This document shows, piece by piece, positions 31,465-37,991 of a stretch of DNA of 43,761 nucleotides. The position numbers and the translations under genes were made by a program. The notes beneath the pieces were generated by a model, which was not told the DNA's origin, did not search any database, and was given only the letters and a program-made list of their open reading frames with translations. The first letter of the stretch is position 1. Every line of letters starts with the position of its first letter. The stretch comes from a virus: the IMG/VR virus record IMGVR_UViG_3300034631_000071, positions 1 through 43,761 of that record; one strand, 5' to 3'.

Positions 31465-31808
31465 CAGAACGCCTCCCTGACAAAGCCGCCGCCAGCCTTC
31501 TTCGGCTGCTTGCGGAGGGCGTAGAACTGGATCGGGTACAGGTCGGCCGCGACCTTGATCTTCACCCGCGCATCGTCGGCCCAGAAGCCTTTGACCTCGT
31601 GGGCCTGTAGCTCCCCATTGGCGAGCATCACGGCGAAGTCGGGCGTGTAGAAGGTGTTGTCGGCGAGCCGGAACTTCAGCCCCTCAAACTTCCACCAGGC
31701 GACCGCACCAGCCTGCTTCTCGCTATCGAGCAGGCGCGCGTATTCCGCCTCTGTGGCGTTCATGGCGCCGGTCTTCAGGCGACCAAGGGCGAGGACAGGA
31801 GGTTTCAC
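31464..31808 (-). CDS. DUF1064-type PD-(D/E)XK nuclease-like protein
   Basis: 114 residues, GTG start. MNATEAEYARLLDSEKQAG, WKFEGLKFRLADNTFYTPDFAVMLANGELQAHEVKGFW, then DARVKIKVAADLYP match the DUF1064 pattern. That contains a PD-x(n)-E-x-K core: Asp in TPDF and Glu-x-Lys in HEVKG. Family members are short phage nucleases, proposed to act in recombination or junction resolution. It is coupled to the methyltransferase by an ATGA overlap. Confidence 0.75.
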   Translation of the reverse strand: MKPPVLALGRLKTGAMNATEAEYARLLDSEKQAGAVAWWKFEGLKFRLADNTFYTPDFAVMLANGELQAHEVKGFWADDARVKIKVAADLYPIQFYALRKQPKKAGGGFVREAF

Positions 31809-32155
31809 GCGGCCAGCCTCTCAGCCTGCGGCAGGCGGCCCGTCCGCAGGTAGAGCGCGGTATCCGCCGCGATCTGCGCCTCGATCATCTGGCGTGCTTG
31901 GGCCGCGGTGTAGTGCTTCACGCGCTTCAGCCGCTCATAGTCGGCGCGATATTCCAGCGGGCACCACGCCACCTTTGCCGCATTGCGAGCGGCAGTCCGT
32001 TCAGCGTGGCGCGCGCGAAACTCGGCGGACGACCACTGACGTTCGTTCTGCCGCATGGCCTGAACACTGTTGTTCGCGATAGCGTAATGAGCGCGGCACC
32101 AGCCCGTGCGATTGACCTTGCTCAGCGGCTTCCCGCATGTCTTGCAGCCGGTCAT
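31805..32155 (-). CDS. Zinc-finger-type hypothetical protein
   Basis: 116 residues. The N-terminus MTGCKTCGKPLSKVNRTGWCRAH has CxxC, Cys and His with treble-clef-like spacing. A basic helical region follows, rich in Arg and Ala (RARHAERTAARNAAKVAW). The C-terminal WCPLEYRADYERLKRVKHYTAAQARQMIEAQI looks like a compact helical domain. Probably a nucleic-acid-binding early protein. It has an ATGA overlap with the gene before it. Confidence 0.55.
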   Translation of the reverse strand: MTGCKTCGKPLSKVNRTGWCRAHYAIANNSVQAMRQNERQWSSAEFRARHAERTAARNAAKVAWCPLEYRADYERLKRVKHYTAAQARQMIEAQIAADTALYLRTGRLPQAERLAA

Positions 32156-32481
32156 GCGACCACCTTCACACGGCGGCTAAGCTCGCTAAGGAGGGCCGCA
32201 AGTGGCACCTCGTGCAGAAAGAACTCGCGGTCAGGCTCACGAGGCTGGACCGGCTGCGGCTCATCCAGCACTCGGATAGATCGAGCGAGACCGTAGGTCC
32301 GGCGAATGTATCCGCGCTGCTCCAGCGCCGCGATCAATCGGGCTACGCCGGATTTGCTGGCTAGCCCTAGATGCTCCTTCATCTCCTCAAACGACGGCGT
32401 GTCATCACAGTCGCGGAGAAACGACAGCAGCTGAGCCTGCTTCCAAGTCAGCCCTGCGTATGAACCAGGCGCCCGCTTCAT
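32152..32481 (-). CDS. LexA-type winged-helix DNA-binding protein without peptidase
   Basis: 109 residues. LTWKQAQLLSFLRDCDDTPSFEEMKEHLGLASKSGVARLIAALEQRGYIRR (about 11-62) follows the LexA N-terminal HTH pattern closely. The C-terminal 45 residues contain no Ser/Lys peptidase motif. It could be an early-phase regulator that binds SOS-like boxes or its own promoter. Such stand-alone LexA-like HTH proteins are common in alphaproteobacterial phages. Confidence 0.7.
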   Translation of the reverse strand: MKRAPGSYAGLTWKQAQLLSFLRDCDDTPSFEEMKEHLGLASKSGVARLIAALEQRGYIRRTYGLARSIRVLDEPQPVQPREPDREFFLHEVPLAALLSELSRRVKVVA

Positions 32482-32687
32482 GCTTGCGCCCTCCGCGTCT
32501 GTGCGGCGCGACGGGCAGCGTCACGGCGGGCCGGATAGGCCATGATCTCGGGCTTGGCGCGGTTAGCCGCCACCATCTCGGCAAGGCGCTGCTGTGCCGC
32601 TTCCTGCTTGTTGTCGAGATAGGAGGCCATGATGCGGGCGCCGCGAGGCTCCGCACCGATGCGGCGGAATACGTCGAGCCAGGTCAT
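32478..32687 (-). CDS. Small basic hypothetical protein
   Basis: 69 residues, helical and strongly basic at the C-terminus (ARRDAARRAAQTRRAQA), with ATGA overlaps on both sides. No family is recognised. The charge suggests a nucleic-acid partner, but that is inference only. Confidence 0.5.
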   Translation of the reverse strand: MTWLDVFRRIGAEPRGARIMASYLDNKQEAAQQRLAEMVAANRAKPEIMAYPARRDAARRAAQTRRAQA

Positions 32688-33157
32688 GCCGCCCTCGCCA
32701 GCTTGATGCGCAGGATGCGGGCCTTCATCGCCGACAGGCTGTTCATGGCCGCGTCGATCTCGGCTTCCATGCCAAGCAGCTCGCAGTCGGTTTCGACTAC
32801 GCCGCCCTTGCTCAGCGGGGATCGGGCAGCGGCGATGCTGTGAACCGCGGCGCTGGTGGTAATGAGCGCGTCGCTGTCGCAGACTGCGTTGATCGGGACA
32901 GGGCGCTCGCCGATGTCGGCCAGCAGCACCTCACGGAACGTGCGATCGTGGCGGAACAGCGCCACCAGCGTCGTGGCGTGGACCGTGCCTTCTTCGTCGC
33001 GGGCGCGGCGCACCGTTTTCTCGTTGACGCCCAGGGTGACGGCCACCGCGTCGATGCCCTCGGCGTATGACAGGCGAAGCATCGGCTCAGCCACGAGGCG
33101 GCGGACTTCAGCGTCCGTGGGCACAAGCCGTTCCGGACAGACGTTACGCTGCTGCAT
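32684..33157 (-). CDS. HTH regulator-like protein
   Basis: 157 residues. LRLSYAEGIDAVAVTLGVNEKTVRRARDEEGTVHATTLVALFRHD (about 28-72) is a helix-turn-helix in which EKTVRRAR would be the recognition helix. The C-terminus is helical (LLGMEAEIDAAMNSLSAMKARILRIK) and may oligomerise. Size and place in the leftward early operon are reminiscent of CII-type activators, but the role is not established. Its start overlaps the preceding membrane-peptide gene by 14 bases. Confidence 0.55.
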   Translation of the reverse strand: MQQRNVCPERLVPTDAEVRRLVAEPMLRLSYAEGIDAVAVTLGVNEKTVRRARDEEGTVHATTLVALFRHDRTFREVLLADIGERPVPINAVCDSDALITTSAAVHSIAAARSPLSKGGVVETDCELLGMEAEIDAAMNSLSAMKARILRIKLARAA

Positions 33158-33374
33158 CGGTATCTCCGACGATGTGATCGAGATTGTTGACCTGTCCGCC
33201 TACCGGGAGGCTCCCCAGCAACTGCGGGTGCACATCGCGCAGAGGCTGTTCCTCATTCGAGCGGCGCAGTTGCTGGGGATTCGCGACGGCGAAGAAGCGG
33301 CCAGCGACGATTGCGACCATGCAGGCGCTGAACAGCCAAGCAGCGACAAAGCCTGCGAACTGGGGGACGCTCAT
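33144..33374 (-). CDS. Small single-span membrane protein
   Basis: 76 residues from the ATG at 33374, which overlaps the previous stop (ATGA). FAGFVAAWLFSACMVAIVAG (about 6-25) is a transmembrane helix; the rest is polar. It might act in superinfection exclusion or be an early membrane peptide, but nothing in the sequence decides this. A longer frame from 33416 is less likely. Confidence 0.5.
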   Translation of the reverse strand: MSVPQFAGFVAAWLFSACMVAIVAGRFFAVANPQQLRRSNEEQPLRDVHPQLLGSLPVGGQVNNLDHIVGDTDAAA

Positions 33375-33484
33375 GCTGCTGGCCTCGGGCGAGGTTTCAG
33401 CGACCGGCCGGGGCAAGCGTGATGCGCGCAGGCGTCACCGGCGGGCCAGTGCTTGCACACCTCGCAGAGAGGCTTGCCCGTCAT
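33371..33484 (-). CDS. 37-residue Cys-rich zinc-binding-type peptide
   Basis: MTGKPLCEVCKHWPAGDACAHHACPG carries CxxC, then Cys, two His and another Cys, enough for a small zinc knuckle; the tail is basic and Pro-rich. It is held between ATGA overlaps at both ends, which is the main evidence that it is translated. Function unknown. Confidence 0.5.
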   Translation of the reverse strand: MTGKPLCEVCKHWPAGDACAHHACPGRSLKPRPRPAA

Positions 33485-33750
33485 GTGGCGCGTCCCGCGC
33501 GAGCCGCGATCGTGTCGCGTCCGTCCGGGAACGTCGCCCGGAATGGATTGAAGGGGTAATCCCGATGCATCCAGAACTCGGGATTGAAATCGAGATCCTC
33601 GCGGTACTCCGCCGAAGCCTCGCCGAGATACCAGTCGCCACCTTCGCAGAAGGCGAGCGCGGTCGTACCAACGCCATCGGTGACAATCAGCGTCGTGCGG
33701 TCAAGGCTGCTGCCAGCCTTCACCATCTTGATAGGCGCCCAGCCGCTCAT
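33481..33750 (-). CDS. Small hypothetical protein of the early leftward operon
   Basis: 89 residues from the ATG at 33750 (ATGA overlap); upstream in-frame starts lie within the previous gene. TTLIVTDGVGTTALAFCEGGDWYLGE and FNPEFWMHRDYPFNPFRATFPDG give an alternating beta, Trp-rich protein resembling small phage DUF551-type proteins in composition. No motif of function is seen. Confidence 0.5.
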   Translation of the reverse strand: MSGWAPIKMVKAGSSLDRTTLIVTDGVGTTALAFCEGGDWYLGEASAEYREDLDFNPEFWMHRDYPFNPFRATFPDGRDTIAARAGRAT

Positions 33751-34136
33751 GCCGCGCGCTCCGTCAGGAGCGCGTCCAGCGTCGCGAGGTCGCGCTTGTG
33801 ACGCCGCCCTTTCGCCGTCGCCCACGCCTTCTTCCACTCGCGCGGATTAGTCGGGATCAGCACACGGTCAGGGATGCGGCCAAGCGCCAGCGTCTCCGCA
33901 ACGAAAGCCTGCAATTCCGCAGTGGCCGTGAACCACTCGCCATGCAGCCGAACGTCACCGAACAGGTAGTGGACGGCGGTTTCGGCGTTGTGGTCGCCCT
34001 CGACGGAACCCAGCATTTCCAGTTGGAACGGGCTCCAGATTTCGATGGCGCGAAGCCGCGAAAGGGGAACAACGCTGCACCCGATCTTGATCGGCCCATC
34101 CATGCCAATAGGCTTGATGAAGTAGACGCGCTTCAT
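33747..34136 (-). CDS. GIY-YIG-like (T5orf172/MUG113-type) protein
   Basis: 129 residues. VYFIKPIGMDGPIKIGCSVVPLSRLRAIEIWSP (about 4-37) matches the opening of the GIY-YIG-related T5orf172 group, where a Y-F-I strand and a P-I-K-I-G turn replace the GIY and YIG elements. FGDVRLHGEWFTATAEL gives the conserved Glu region (H-G-E-W-F). Such domains occur in phage DNA-processing or regulatory proteins. It is the first gene after cro and is coupled by ATGA. Confidence 0.7.
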   Translation of the reverse strand: MKRVYFIKPIGMDGPIKIGCSVVPLSRLRAIEIWSPFQLEMLGSVEGDHNAETAVHYLFGDVRLHGEWFTATAELQAFVAETLALGRIPDRVLIPTNPREWKKAWATAKGRRHKRDLATLDALLTERAA

Positions 34137-34369
34137 GCTGCGCGCTCCTCAGTAGAGGGGCGCGCGAGTGAATATGCGAGCCAATCGGCGGGAGTGACTT
34201 CGCCATCGGTCGCAGCCTCCAGCCGACGCTGCGCCTCAAGCTGCGGCATCTTGTCGCCGCGCGCCCAATGGCGGACACTCCACGGCGATAGCTGGTGATC
34301 GCTGGCGAACGCCTCCGCGTTGATCCCGCGGCGGGCGAGAAAATCGCGCAATGGGGTTTTCGTCTCCAT
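34133..34369 (-). CDS. cro: Cro-like HTH repressor
   Basis: 78 residues. TPLRDFLARRGINAEAFASDHQLSPWSVRHWARGDKMPQLEAQRRLEAATDG (about 4-56) is a compact HTH of the Cro/CI kind. It is transcribed leftward and diverges from cI. Its predicted -10 (34377-34382) lies only about eight bases from the ATG, so the message may be leaderless or nearly so. One operator sits in the promoter spacer. The role as Cro is inferred from position, size and fold. Confidence 0.8.
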   Translation of the reverse strand: METKTPLRDFLARRGINAEAFASDHQLSPWSVRHWARGDKMPQLEAQRRLEAATDGEVTPADWLAYSLARPSTEERAA

Positions 34370-34376
34370 GATCCCA

Positions 34377-34405
34377 AATGTACCTACGCCGGGTACGATA
34401 TGCAA
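34377..34405 (-). promoter_or_regulatory. Leftward early promoter (PL-like)
   Basis: On the minus strand TTGCAT (34400-34405) and TACATT (34377-34382) are separated by 17 bases, a good sigma-70-type promoter. The operator at 34380-34396 occupies the spacer, so bound repressor would block RNA polymerase directly. Confidence 0.7.
34380..34396. promoter_or_regulatory. Operator O1 (17-bp palindrome)
   Basis: GTACCTACGCCGGGTAC has perfect GTACC/GGTAC half-sites with a seven-base spacer. It matches the operators at 35040 and 35072 and lies within the leftward promoter. Confidence 0.8.
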
Positions 34406-34413
34406 GCGGTTTT

Positions 34414-34430
34414 GTACCCGACGCCGGTTC
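34414..34430. promoter_or_regulatory. Operator O2 (imperfect copy)
   Basis: GTACCCGACGCCGGTTC keeps the left half-site and spacing but has one mismatch in the right half (GGTTC for GGTAC). Its centre is 34 bases from that of O1, near three helical turns, which would allow cooperative repressor binding. Confidence 0.6.
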
Positions 34431-34465
34431 TCGACGCGGCCCGAGTGCGGGGACACTCAGGAGGC

Positions 34466-35035
34466 ATGCGAAAGAGCCTCAAGGATCACCGCCGCGCCGC
34501 TGGCCTTAGCCAGGACAAGCTGGGTCAACTGGCGGAGTCCGGCCGCTCCACGATCGTCAAGCTGGAGAAGGGGGAACTGCCGCTAACGGAGCAGTGGGCC
34601 GAACGGCTTGCACCGCACCTTGGCATTCGTCCGTCCGATCTGTGGGAAGGACCGCAGATACCGGTTATCGGTTATGTTGGGGCCGGGCAGCGGGTGTACG
34701 CCTACGACGACCTAATCGACGCAGGCGATACGATCGCGCGACCGCCTATGACGCAGGGCGATCTCCTCGCAGTAGAGGTCAAAGGCGATAGCATGTTGCC
34801 GCTGGCGGAAGAGGGGTGGCACATCGTCTACACGGCCGAGGCCACCGTGGACGAACACGCCGTCCTTAATCGCGTCTGCGTCGTGCAGTTAGACGAGGAC
34901 GAGTCCATGCTGGTCAAGCGCGTGATGCGCGGCACCAAGCCCTATCACTATCACCTGTCGTCGCTGAACGCGCCTCTCATCGAAGACGTGCGCCTCCGGT
35001 GGGCGGCGGTGGTGAAGGCGATCGTGCCTCGATAA
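34466..35035 (+). CDS. cI: CI-type repressor (HTH plus LexA/S24 autopeptidase)
   Basis: 189 residues. The HTH at about 3-55 reads LKDHRRAAGLSQDKLGQLAESGRSTIVKLEKGE. The C-terminal S24 domain has the cleavage site Ala73-Gly74 in GYVGAGQ, the nucleophile Ser109 in VKGDSMLPL and the general base Lys151 in MLVKRV. RecA-stimulated self-cleavage on DNA damage would induce the prophage. The start at 34466 fits the family, but AGGAGG lies only one base away, which is unusually close; a GTG at 34445 is an alternative. Two operator pairs flank the gene. Confidence 0.92.
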   Translation: MRKSLKDHRRAAGLSQDKLGQLAESGRSTIVKLEKGELPLTEQWAERLAPHLGIRPSDLWEGPQIPVIGYVGAGQRVYAYDDLIDAGDTIARPPMTQGDLLAVEVKGDSMLPLAEEGWHIVYTAEATVDEHAVLNRVCVVQLDEDESMLVKRVMRGTKPYHYHLSSLNAPLIEDVRLRWAAVVKAIVPR

Positions 35036-35039
35036 AAAA

Positions 35040-35056
35040 GTACCTAGCAAGGGTAC
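35040..35056. promoter_or_regulatory. Operator O3
   Basis: GTACCTAGCAAGGGTAC: perfect half-sites with a seven-base spacer, four bases past the cI stop. It lies upstream of the rightward promoter, 32 bases centre to centre from O4. Confidence 0.8.
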
Positions 35057-35064
35057 GAAATAGC

Positions 35065-35093
35065 TTGACCTGTACCTAGAACGGGTACACATT
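35065..35093 (+). promoter_or_regulatory. Rightward early promoter (PR-like)
   Basis: TTGACC (35065-35070) is followed after 17 bases by CACATT (35088-35093); TACACA two bases earlier is an alternative -10. Operator O4 fills the spacer, as O1 does at the leftward promoter. It would drive the operon starting at 35135. Confidence 0.6.
35072..35088. promoter_or_regulatory. Operator O4
   Basis: GTACCTAGAACGGGTAC, a perfect copy of the operator pattern placed between -35 and -10 of the rightward promoter, where bound repressor would shut off the early operon. Confidence 0.8.
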
Positions 35094-35134
35094 GCCTCCA
35101 TCACGGCGACACCGCCGAACGATGGAGGCAGACA

Positions 35135-35350
35135 GTGGCAGCATCGGATTGGATCGACTGGAATGGTGGCGAACAGCCTGTTCCAGACGGCACGCTGGTG
35201 GAGGTCAGATGGGCGGACTCCGACCGCCCCACTAAAGAGGCAGTGCCCGCTGAATGCTGGTCGAGCATGCCCTACGAATGGTCGATTACGGCGGAAGATA
35301 ATCAGCCGGGCATTCAGATCGTCGCGTACCGCGTGGTCGAGGCAGCCTGA
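35135..35350 (+). CDS. First gene of the rightward operon, small hypothetical
   Basis: 71 residues, GTG start with GGAGG about seven bases upstream. DWIDWNGGEQPVPDGTLVEVRWADSDRPTKEAVPAECWS recalls small phage proteins built on a short beta-sheet with Trp residues. As first gene after the operators it is expressed as soon as repression ends. The function is not known. Confidence 0.6.
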   Translation: MAASDWIDWNGGEQPVPDGTLVEVRWADSDRPTKEAVPAECWSSMPYEWSITAEDNQPGIQIVAYRVVEAA

Positions 35351-35352
35351 CC

Positions 35353-35616
35353 ATGCTTTCCCGCACCCCCCGCGAGACGCTGGCGGCCATGCGCATCGCC
35401 AACGCCCACACCGCTGTCAGTAGCTACGCCAGCCTTGAGCGCGTCGCTCTCGACCTTCCCGCTGCCTATCAGGTTCGCCTGATGCGCGCCCTGACCCGCG
35501 AACTGTCGTGGTCCGATGGCGTGGACAGCATCGAAACCGGGCTGGACCGGATCGACGCGGACCTTCGTGACGAGAACGGACGAGCCAACGGCTACTCGGT
35601 CGAGGAGGCGGCATGA
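35353..35616 (+). CDS. Small hypothetical protein
   Basis: 87 residues, helical throughout (AVSSYASLERVALDLPAAYQVRLMRALTRELS, then SIETGLDRIDADLRDENGRA). It is soluble with no known motif. It overlaps the following start (TGATG). Confidence 0.55.
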   Translation: MLSRTPRETLAAMRIANAHTAVSSYASLERVALDLPAAYQVRLMRALTRELSWSDGVDSIETGLDRIDADLRDENGRANGYSVEEAA

Positions 35617-35795
35617 TGCTGACCGGCCGCGAAACCGTGGACGCCTACAGCGCCAAGTACCGCAGCGATCGCATGATCCTGGCTCTGTTCGGTCCTGACG
35701 CTCTGTCCATCCGCAATGCTGAGGAGCGCGCTGGGGAGATGATCGTCGCCCGCATGAATCGCTCCTCTACTCTGGAGAACCGCCGTGACGCCTAG
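35613..35795 (+). CDS. Small hypothetical protein
   Basis: 60 residues starting at one of two tandem ATGs that overlap the previous stop. Mixed charge, helical (NAEERAGEMIVARMNRSS). Its end overlaps the next gene by 11 bases. Unknown function. Confidence 0.5.
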   Translation: MMLTGRETVDAYSAKYRSDRMILALFGPDALSIRNAEERAGEMIVARMNRSSTLENRRDA

Positions 35796-35958
35796 CGGTC
35801 GCAGTTTCGAGGCTCGCGGGTACGCCACCCGTCGCACTCACCTGATGCCGGTGGAGCCGTTCCCCGGCAACCGCACCATCCGCGGCTTCTACGTCCCCTG
35901 GTGGGCGTGGGGGACACTGTTCCTGCTGGCCGCCCTCCTGACGGAGCTTTTCCGATGA
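35785..35958 (+). CDS. Small C-terminally membrane-anchored protein
   Basis: 57 residues with a GTG start preceded by GGAGAACC. The N-terminal 35 residues are polar and basic. FYVPWWAWGTLFLLAALLTELF (about 36-56) is a membrane helix at the very C-terminus, the tail-anchor layout. Its stop overlaps the annealing-protein start (ATGA). Function unknown. Confidence 0.5.
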   Translation: MTPSGRSFEARGYATRRTHLMPVEPFPGNRTIRGFYVPWWAWGTLFLLAALLTELFR

Positions 35959-36716
35959 ACGCTGTAACCGCGATTGAGGTGCCGAGCGCGGAGGCCCTCA
36001 CCGGCCTGCGTCGCCCGTTCCCGCCGCACCAAATCAGCAAGCGGCCTAAGGAAACGAAGGCGCAGATTGACGCCCGCAAGGCAGATCGCAACCTGATGGT
36101 GTTCAACTGCCCGGAATGCGGCGGGCACCACCATCGGAACGCCACTCACCTTAACTATGTGGGTCACGCGGCGCTGACCGATAGGTTGCTGGATACGGAC
36201 CCGGCGTGGTCGTGGGAACCGGCCGCGCTGACCCCAGAAGGGCTGCCGGCTTTTGATCGCACCGGCGGGTTGTGGATCAGGCTGACCGTGAACGGCGTCA
36301 CCCGGCTGGGCTATGGCGCCGCCGATGGCAAATCGGGCGGCGACGCGGTGAAGGAAATCATCGGCGACGCGCTCCGCAACGCTGCCATGCGGTTCGGGGC
36401 TGCGCTCGACCTCTGGCATAAGGGCGACCTGCACGTCGAGGACGACGATACGGCTTCAGCGGCACCCGCTTCGCCGCAACCCGACGTGGTGCCTGACCGC
36501 ATTTCCGACGCTCAGCGTAACGAGCTGACCTCGCTCGCGATGGCGAAGAACATCCCGCTGACGAAGGTGTGCGAGTTGGCGGGTGGCATTCGCGATCTGC
36601 GCCAGATGCCTGCCCCGATGTTCGCCAACGCGAAGGCGTGGATCGAGCGGCAGAAGGCGCGGACAATCCCCCCATCGCAGACCAGCGATATTCTCGAAGA
36701 TGAGGTGCCTTACTGA
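35955..36716 (+). CDS. Rad52-like single-strand annealing protein (probable)
   Basis: 253 residues from the ATG at 35955 (ATGA overlap). A CPECGGHHHRN zinc-like knuckle lies near residue 52. Then follow HAALTDRLLDTDPAWSWEP, GLWIRLTVNGVTRLGYGAADGKSGGDAVKEIIGDALRNAAMRFGAALDLW, the pattern of Rad52-fold annealing proteins in which a short beta-sheet precedes a helix with GDA-x-K-E...DAL-x-x-A. The C-terminal part is a linker plus a small helical domain. It would promote strand annealing during phage recombination. Neighbouring NinB and nuclease genes support this. Confidence 0.65.
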   Translation: MNAVTAIEVPSAEALTGLRRPFPPHQISKRPKETKAQIDARKADRNLMVFNCPECGGHHHRNATHLNYVGHAALTDRLLDTDPAWSWEPAALTPEGLPAFDRTGGLWIRLTVNGVTRLGYGAADGKSGGDAVKEIIGDALRNAAMRFGAALDLWHKGDLHVEDDDTASAAPASPQPDVVPDRISDAQRNELTSLAMAKNIPLTKVCELAGGIRDLRQMPAPMFANAKAWIERQKARTIPPSQTSDILEDEVPY

Positions 36717-37450
36717 TGGCTACCGCACGAGCCGCCGTGATCGGCGACAACAATCCGCCTGAGCCAACGCCGATCGACGCGGCAAAGGACACGCTCGCCG
36801 ACCTCACCCTTGAGGCACAAAACTGGTTCGATGGTGCCGAGGTCGAGAACCAGGCGCAGGCTGACGAGGTGTCGCGGATCATCGACGCCGCCCGCAAGGC
36901 CGGGAAGGCGTTCGATGGTGAGCGCAAGACCGCCAAGCAGCCGCACATGGACGCCGCGAAGGCGGTTGACGCTGAGTGGAAGCCGCTGATCGACGGCGCT
37001 GAGCGTGTCGCAACTGTAGGCAAGGCCGCGCTCACGCCTTTCCTGATGGCGCAGGAAGCCGAGAAGCGGGCGCGTGAGGCTGAGGCCCGCCGTGTTGCCG
37101 AGGAGGCCGCTGCTGTGGCCCGCAAGGCGGCGCAGGAGGCGCAGAACACGTTTGCGGGCGCCGTCGCACGGGACGAGGCCATCGAGCGCGCTGAGGCCGC
37201 TCAGGCAGAAGCCGACGCTGCCGCTCGCGCGAAGGCCAACGCGAAGGGGCAGGGTGTCGCCCGCGCGCTGTCGCTACGCACCACGTACCGCGCGACCGTC
37301 ACGGATCGCCGGGCGCTGCTCAATCATGTCGCGCTGACGCGGCCCGACGACCTCACCTCCTTCCTTGAACAATGGGCGGCAACTGCTGTCCGCACCGGCA
37401 CGCGCTCGCTGCCCGGTGTCGAAATCCACGAAGAAAAGGTAGCTGCATAA
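36716..37450 (+). CDS. Coiled-coil protein of the recombination module
   Basis: 244 residues, TGATG-coupled to the annealing protein. Residues about 20-100 form helices with a conserved-looking GKAFDGERKTAKQPHMDAAKAVDAEWKPLID. About 105-180 is a long Ala/Glu/Arg coiled coil. The end (RTTYRATVTDRRALLNHVALTRPDDLTSFLEQWAATAVRTGTRSLPGVEIHEE) looks like a small folded domain. Such proteins often sit beside phage annealing proteins or exonucleases; the exact role is unknown. Confidence 0.55.
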   Translation: MATARAAVIGDNNPPEPTPIDAAKDTLADLTLEAQNWFDGAEVENQAQADEVSRIIDAARKAGKAFDGERKTAKQPHMDAAKAVDAEWKPLIDGAERVATVGKAALTPFLMAQEAEKRAREAEARRVAEEAAAVARKAAQEAQNTFAGAVARDEAIERAEAAQAEADAAARAKANAKGQGVARALSLRTTYRATVTDRRALLNHVALTRPDDLTSFLEQWAATAVRTGTRSLPGVEIHEEKVAA

Positions 37451-37713
37451 TGGCCGATCGCCTCGACGCCCTCACTGTCCGCGAGTCCAACGGGAAAAGC
37501 TATTTCACCAAAGTAGGTGCGGCCTTTCCGAACAAGGACGGCAAGGGCTGGACCGTGCTGCTCGACGCCGTGCCTGCCTCTGTGGATGGGCAATACAAGA
37601 TCATGCTTCGCGAGCCGCTGCCCAAGGACGGCGACCGCGGCGGACGTGGCAATGGCGGCAGCAACGGTTTTGGTGGCGGCTTCGCCGATGGCTCGGACGA
37701 CTGGGGCCGCTGA
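37450..37713 (+). CDS. Small protein with Gly-rich acidic tail, possibly single-strand DNA binding
   Basis: 87 residues, TAATG-coupled to the gene before it. A compact beta-rich domain (SNGKSYFTKVGAAFPNKDGKGWTVLLDAVPASVDGQYKIMLREPL) precedes GDRGGRGNGGSNGFGGGFADGSDDWGR. A beta domain followed by a glycine-rich linker and an acidic tip resembles SSB layout, though the classic DIPF tip is missing. The beta domain is half the length of an SSB OB fold, so the idea is tentative. Confidence 0.45.
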   Translation: MADRLDALTVRESNGKSYFTKVGAAFPNKDGKGWTVLLDAVPASVDGQYKIMLREPLPKDGDRGGRGNGGSNGFGGGFADGSDDWGR

Positions 37714-37991
37714 TGCCCAGCGCCGCAGTCAAGCGCTACTGGGATTGGCTCCCCGACGCGTGTCCCTGCGGCGCGCCGGCCGATCACGTGCACCACATCA
37801 TCCACGTCAACTGGCAACGCATCACCAAAGACGATTGGCTCGTCGTGAAACTTTGCGCCGCCTGTCACCAGAACGGCCCGCAGGCTGTCCACCGGCTGGG
37901 CGGTGAGCGCCAGTACATGGAAGCGACCGGCTACGATCTGGTCGCGCTCTCGATCCTCAACCGCCACAACTACGAGGTGCGGCATGGATAA
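37713..37991 (+). CDS. HNH-type / DUF968-like nuclease protein
   Basis: 92 residues. CPCGAPADHVHHIIHVNWQRITKDDWLVVKLCAACHQNGPQAVHRLGG holds a zinc pair (CxCG and CxxC) and an HVHHI core followed by CxxCH, the layout of small HNH endonucleases and DUF968-type phage proteins. It overlaps NinB by eight bases. A role in phage recombination or DNA processing is likely. Cleavage activity is inferred. Confidence 0.65.
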   Translation: MPSAAVKRYWDWLPDACPCGAPADHVHHIIHVNWQRITKDDWLVVKLCAACHQNGPQAVHRLGGERQYMEATGYDLVALSILNRHNYEVRHG

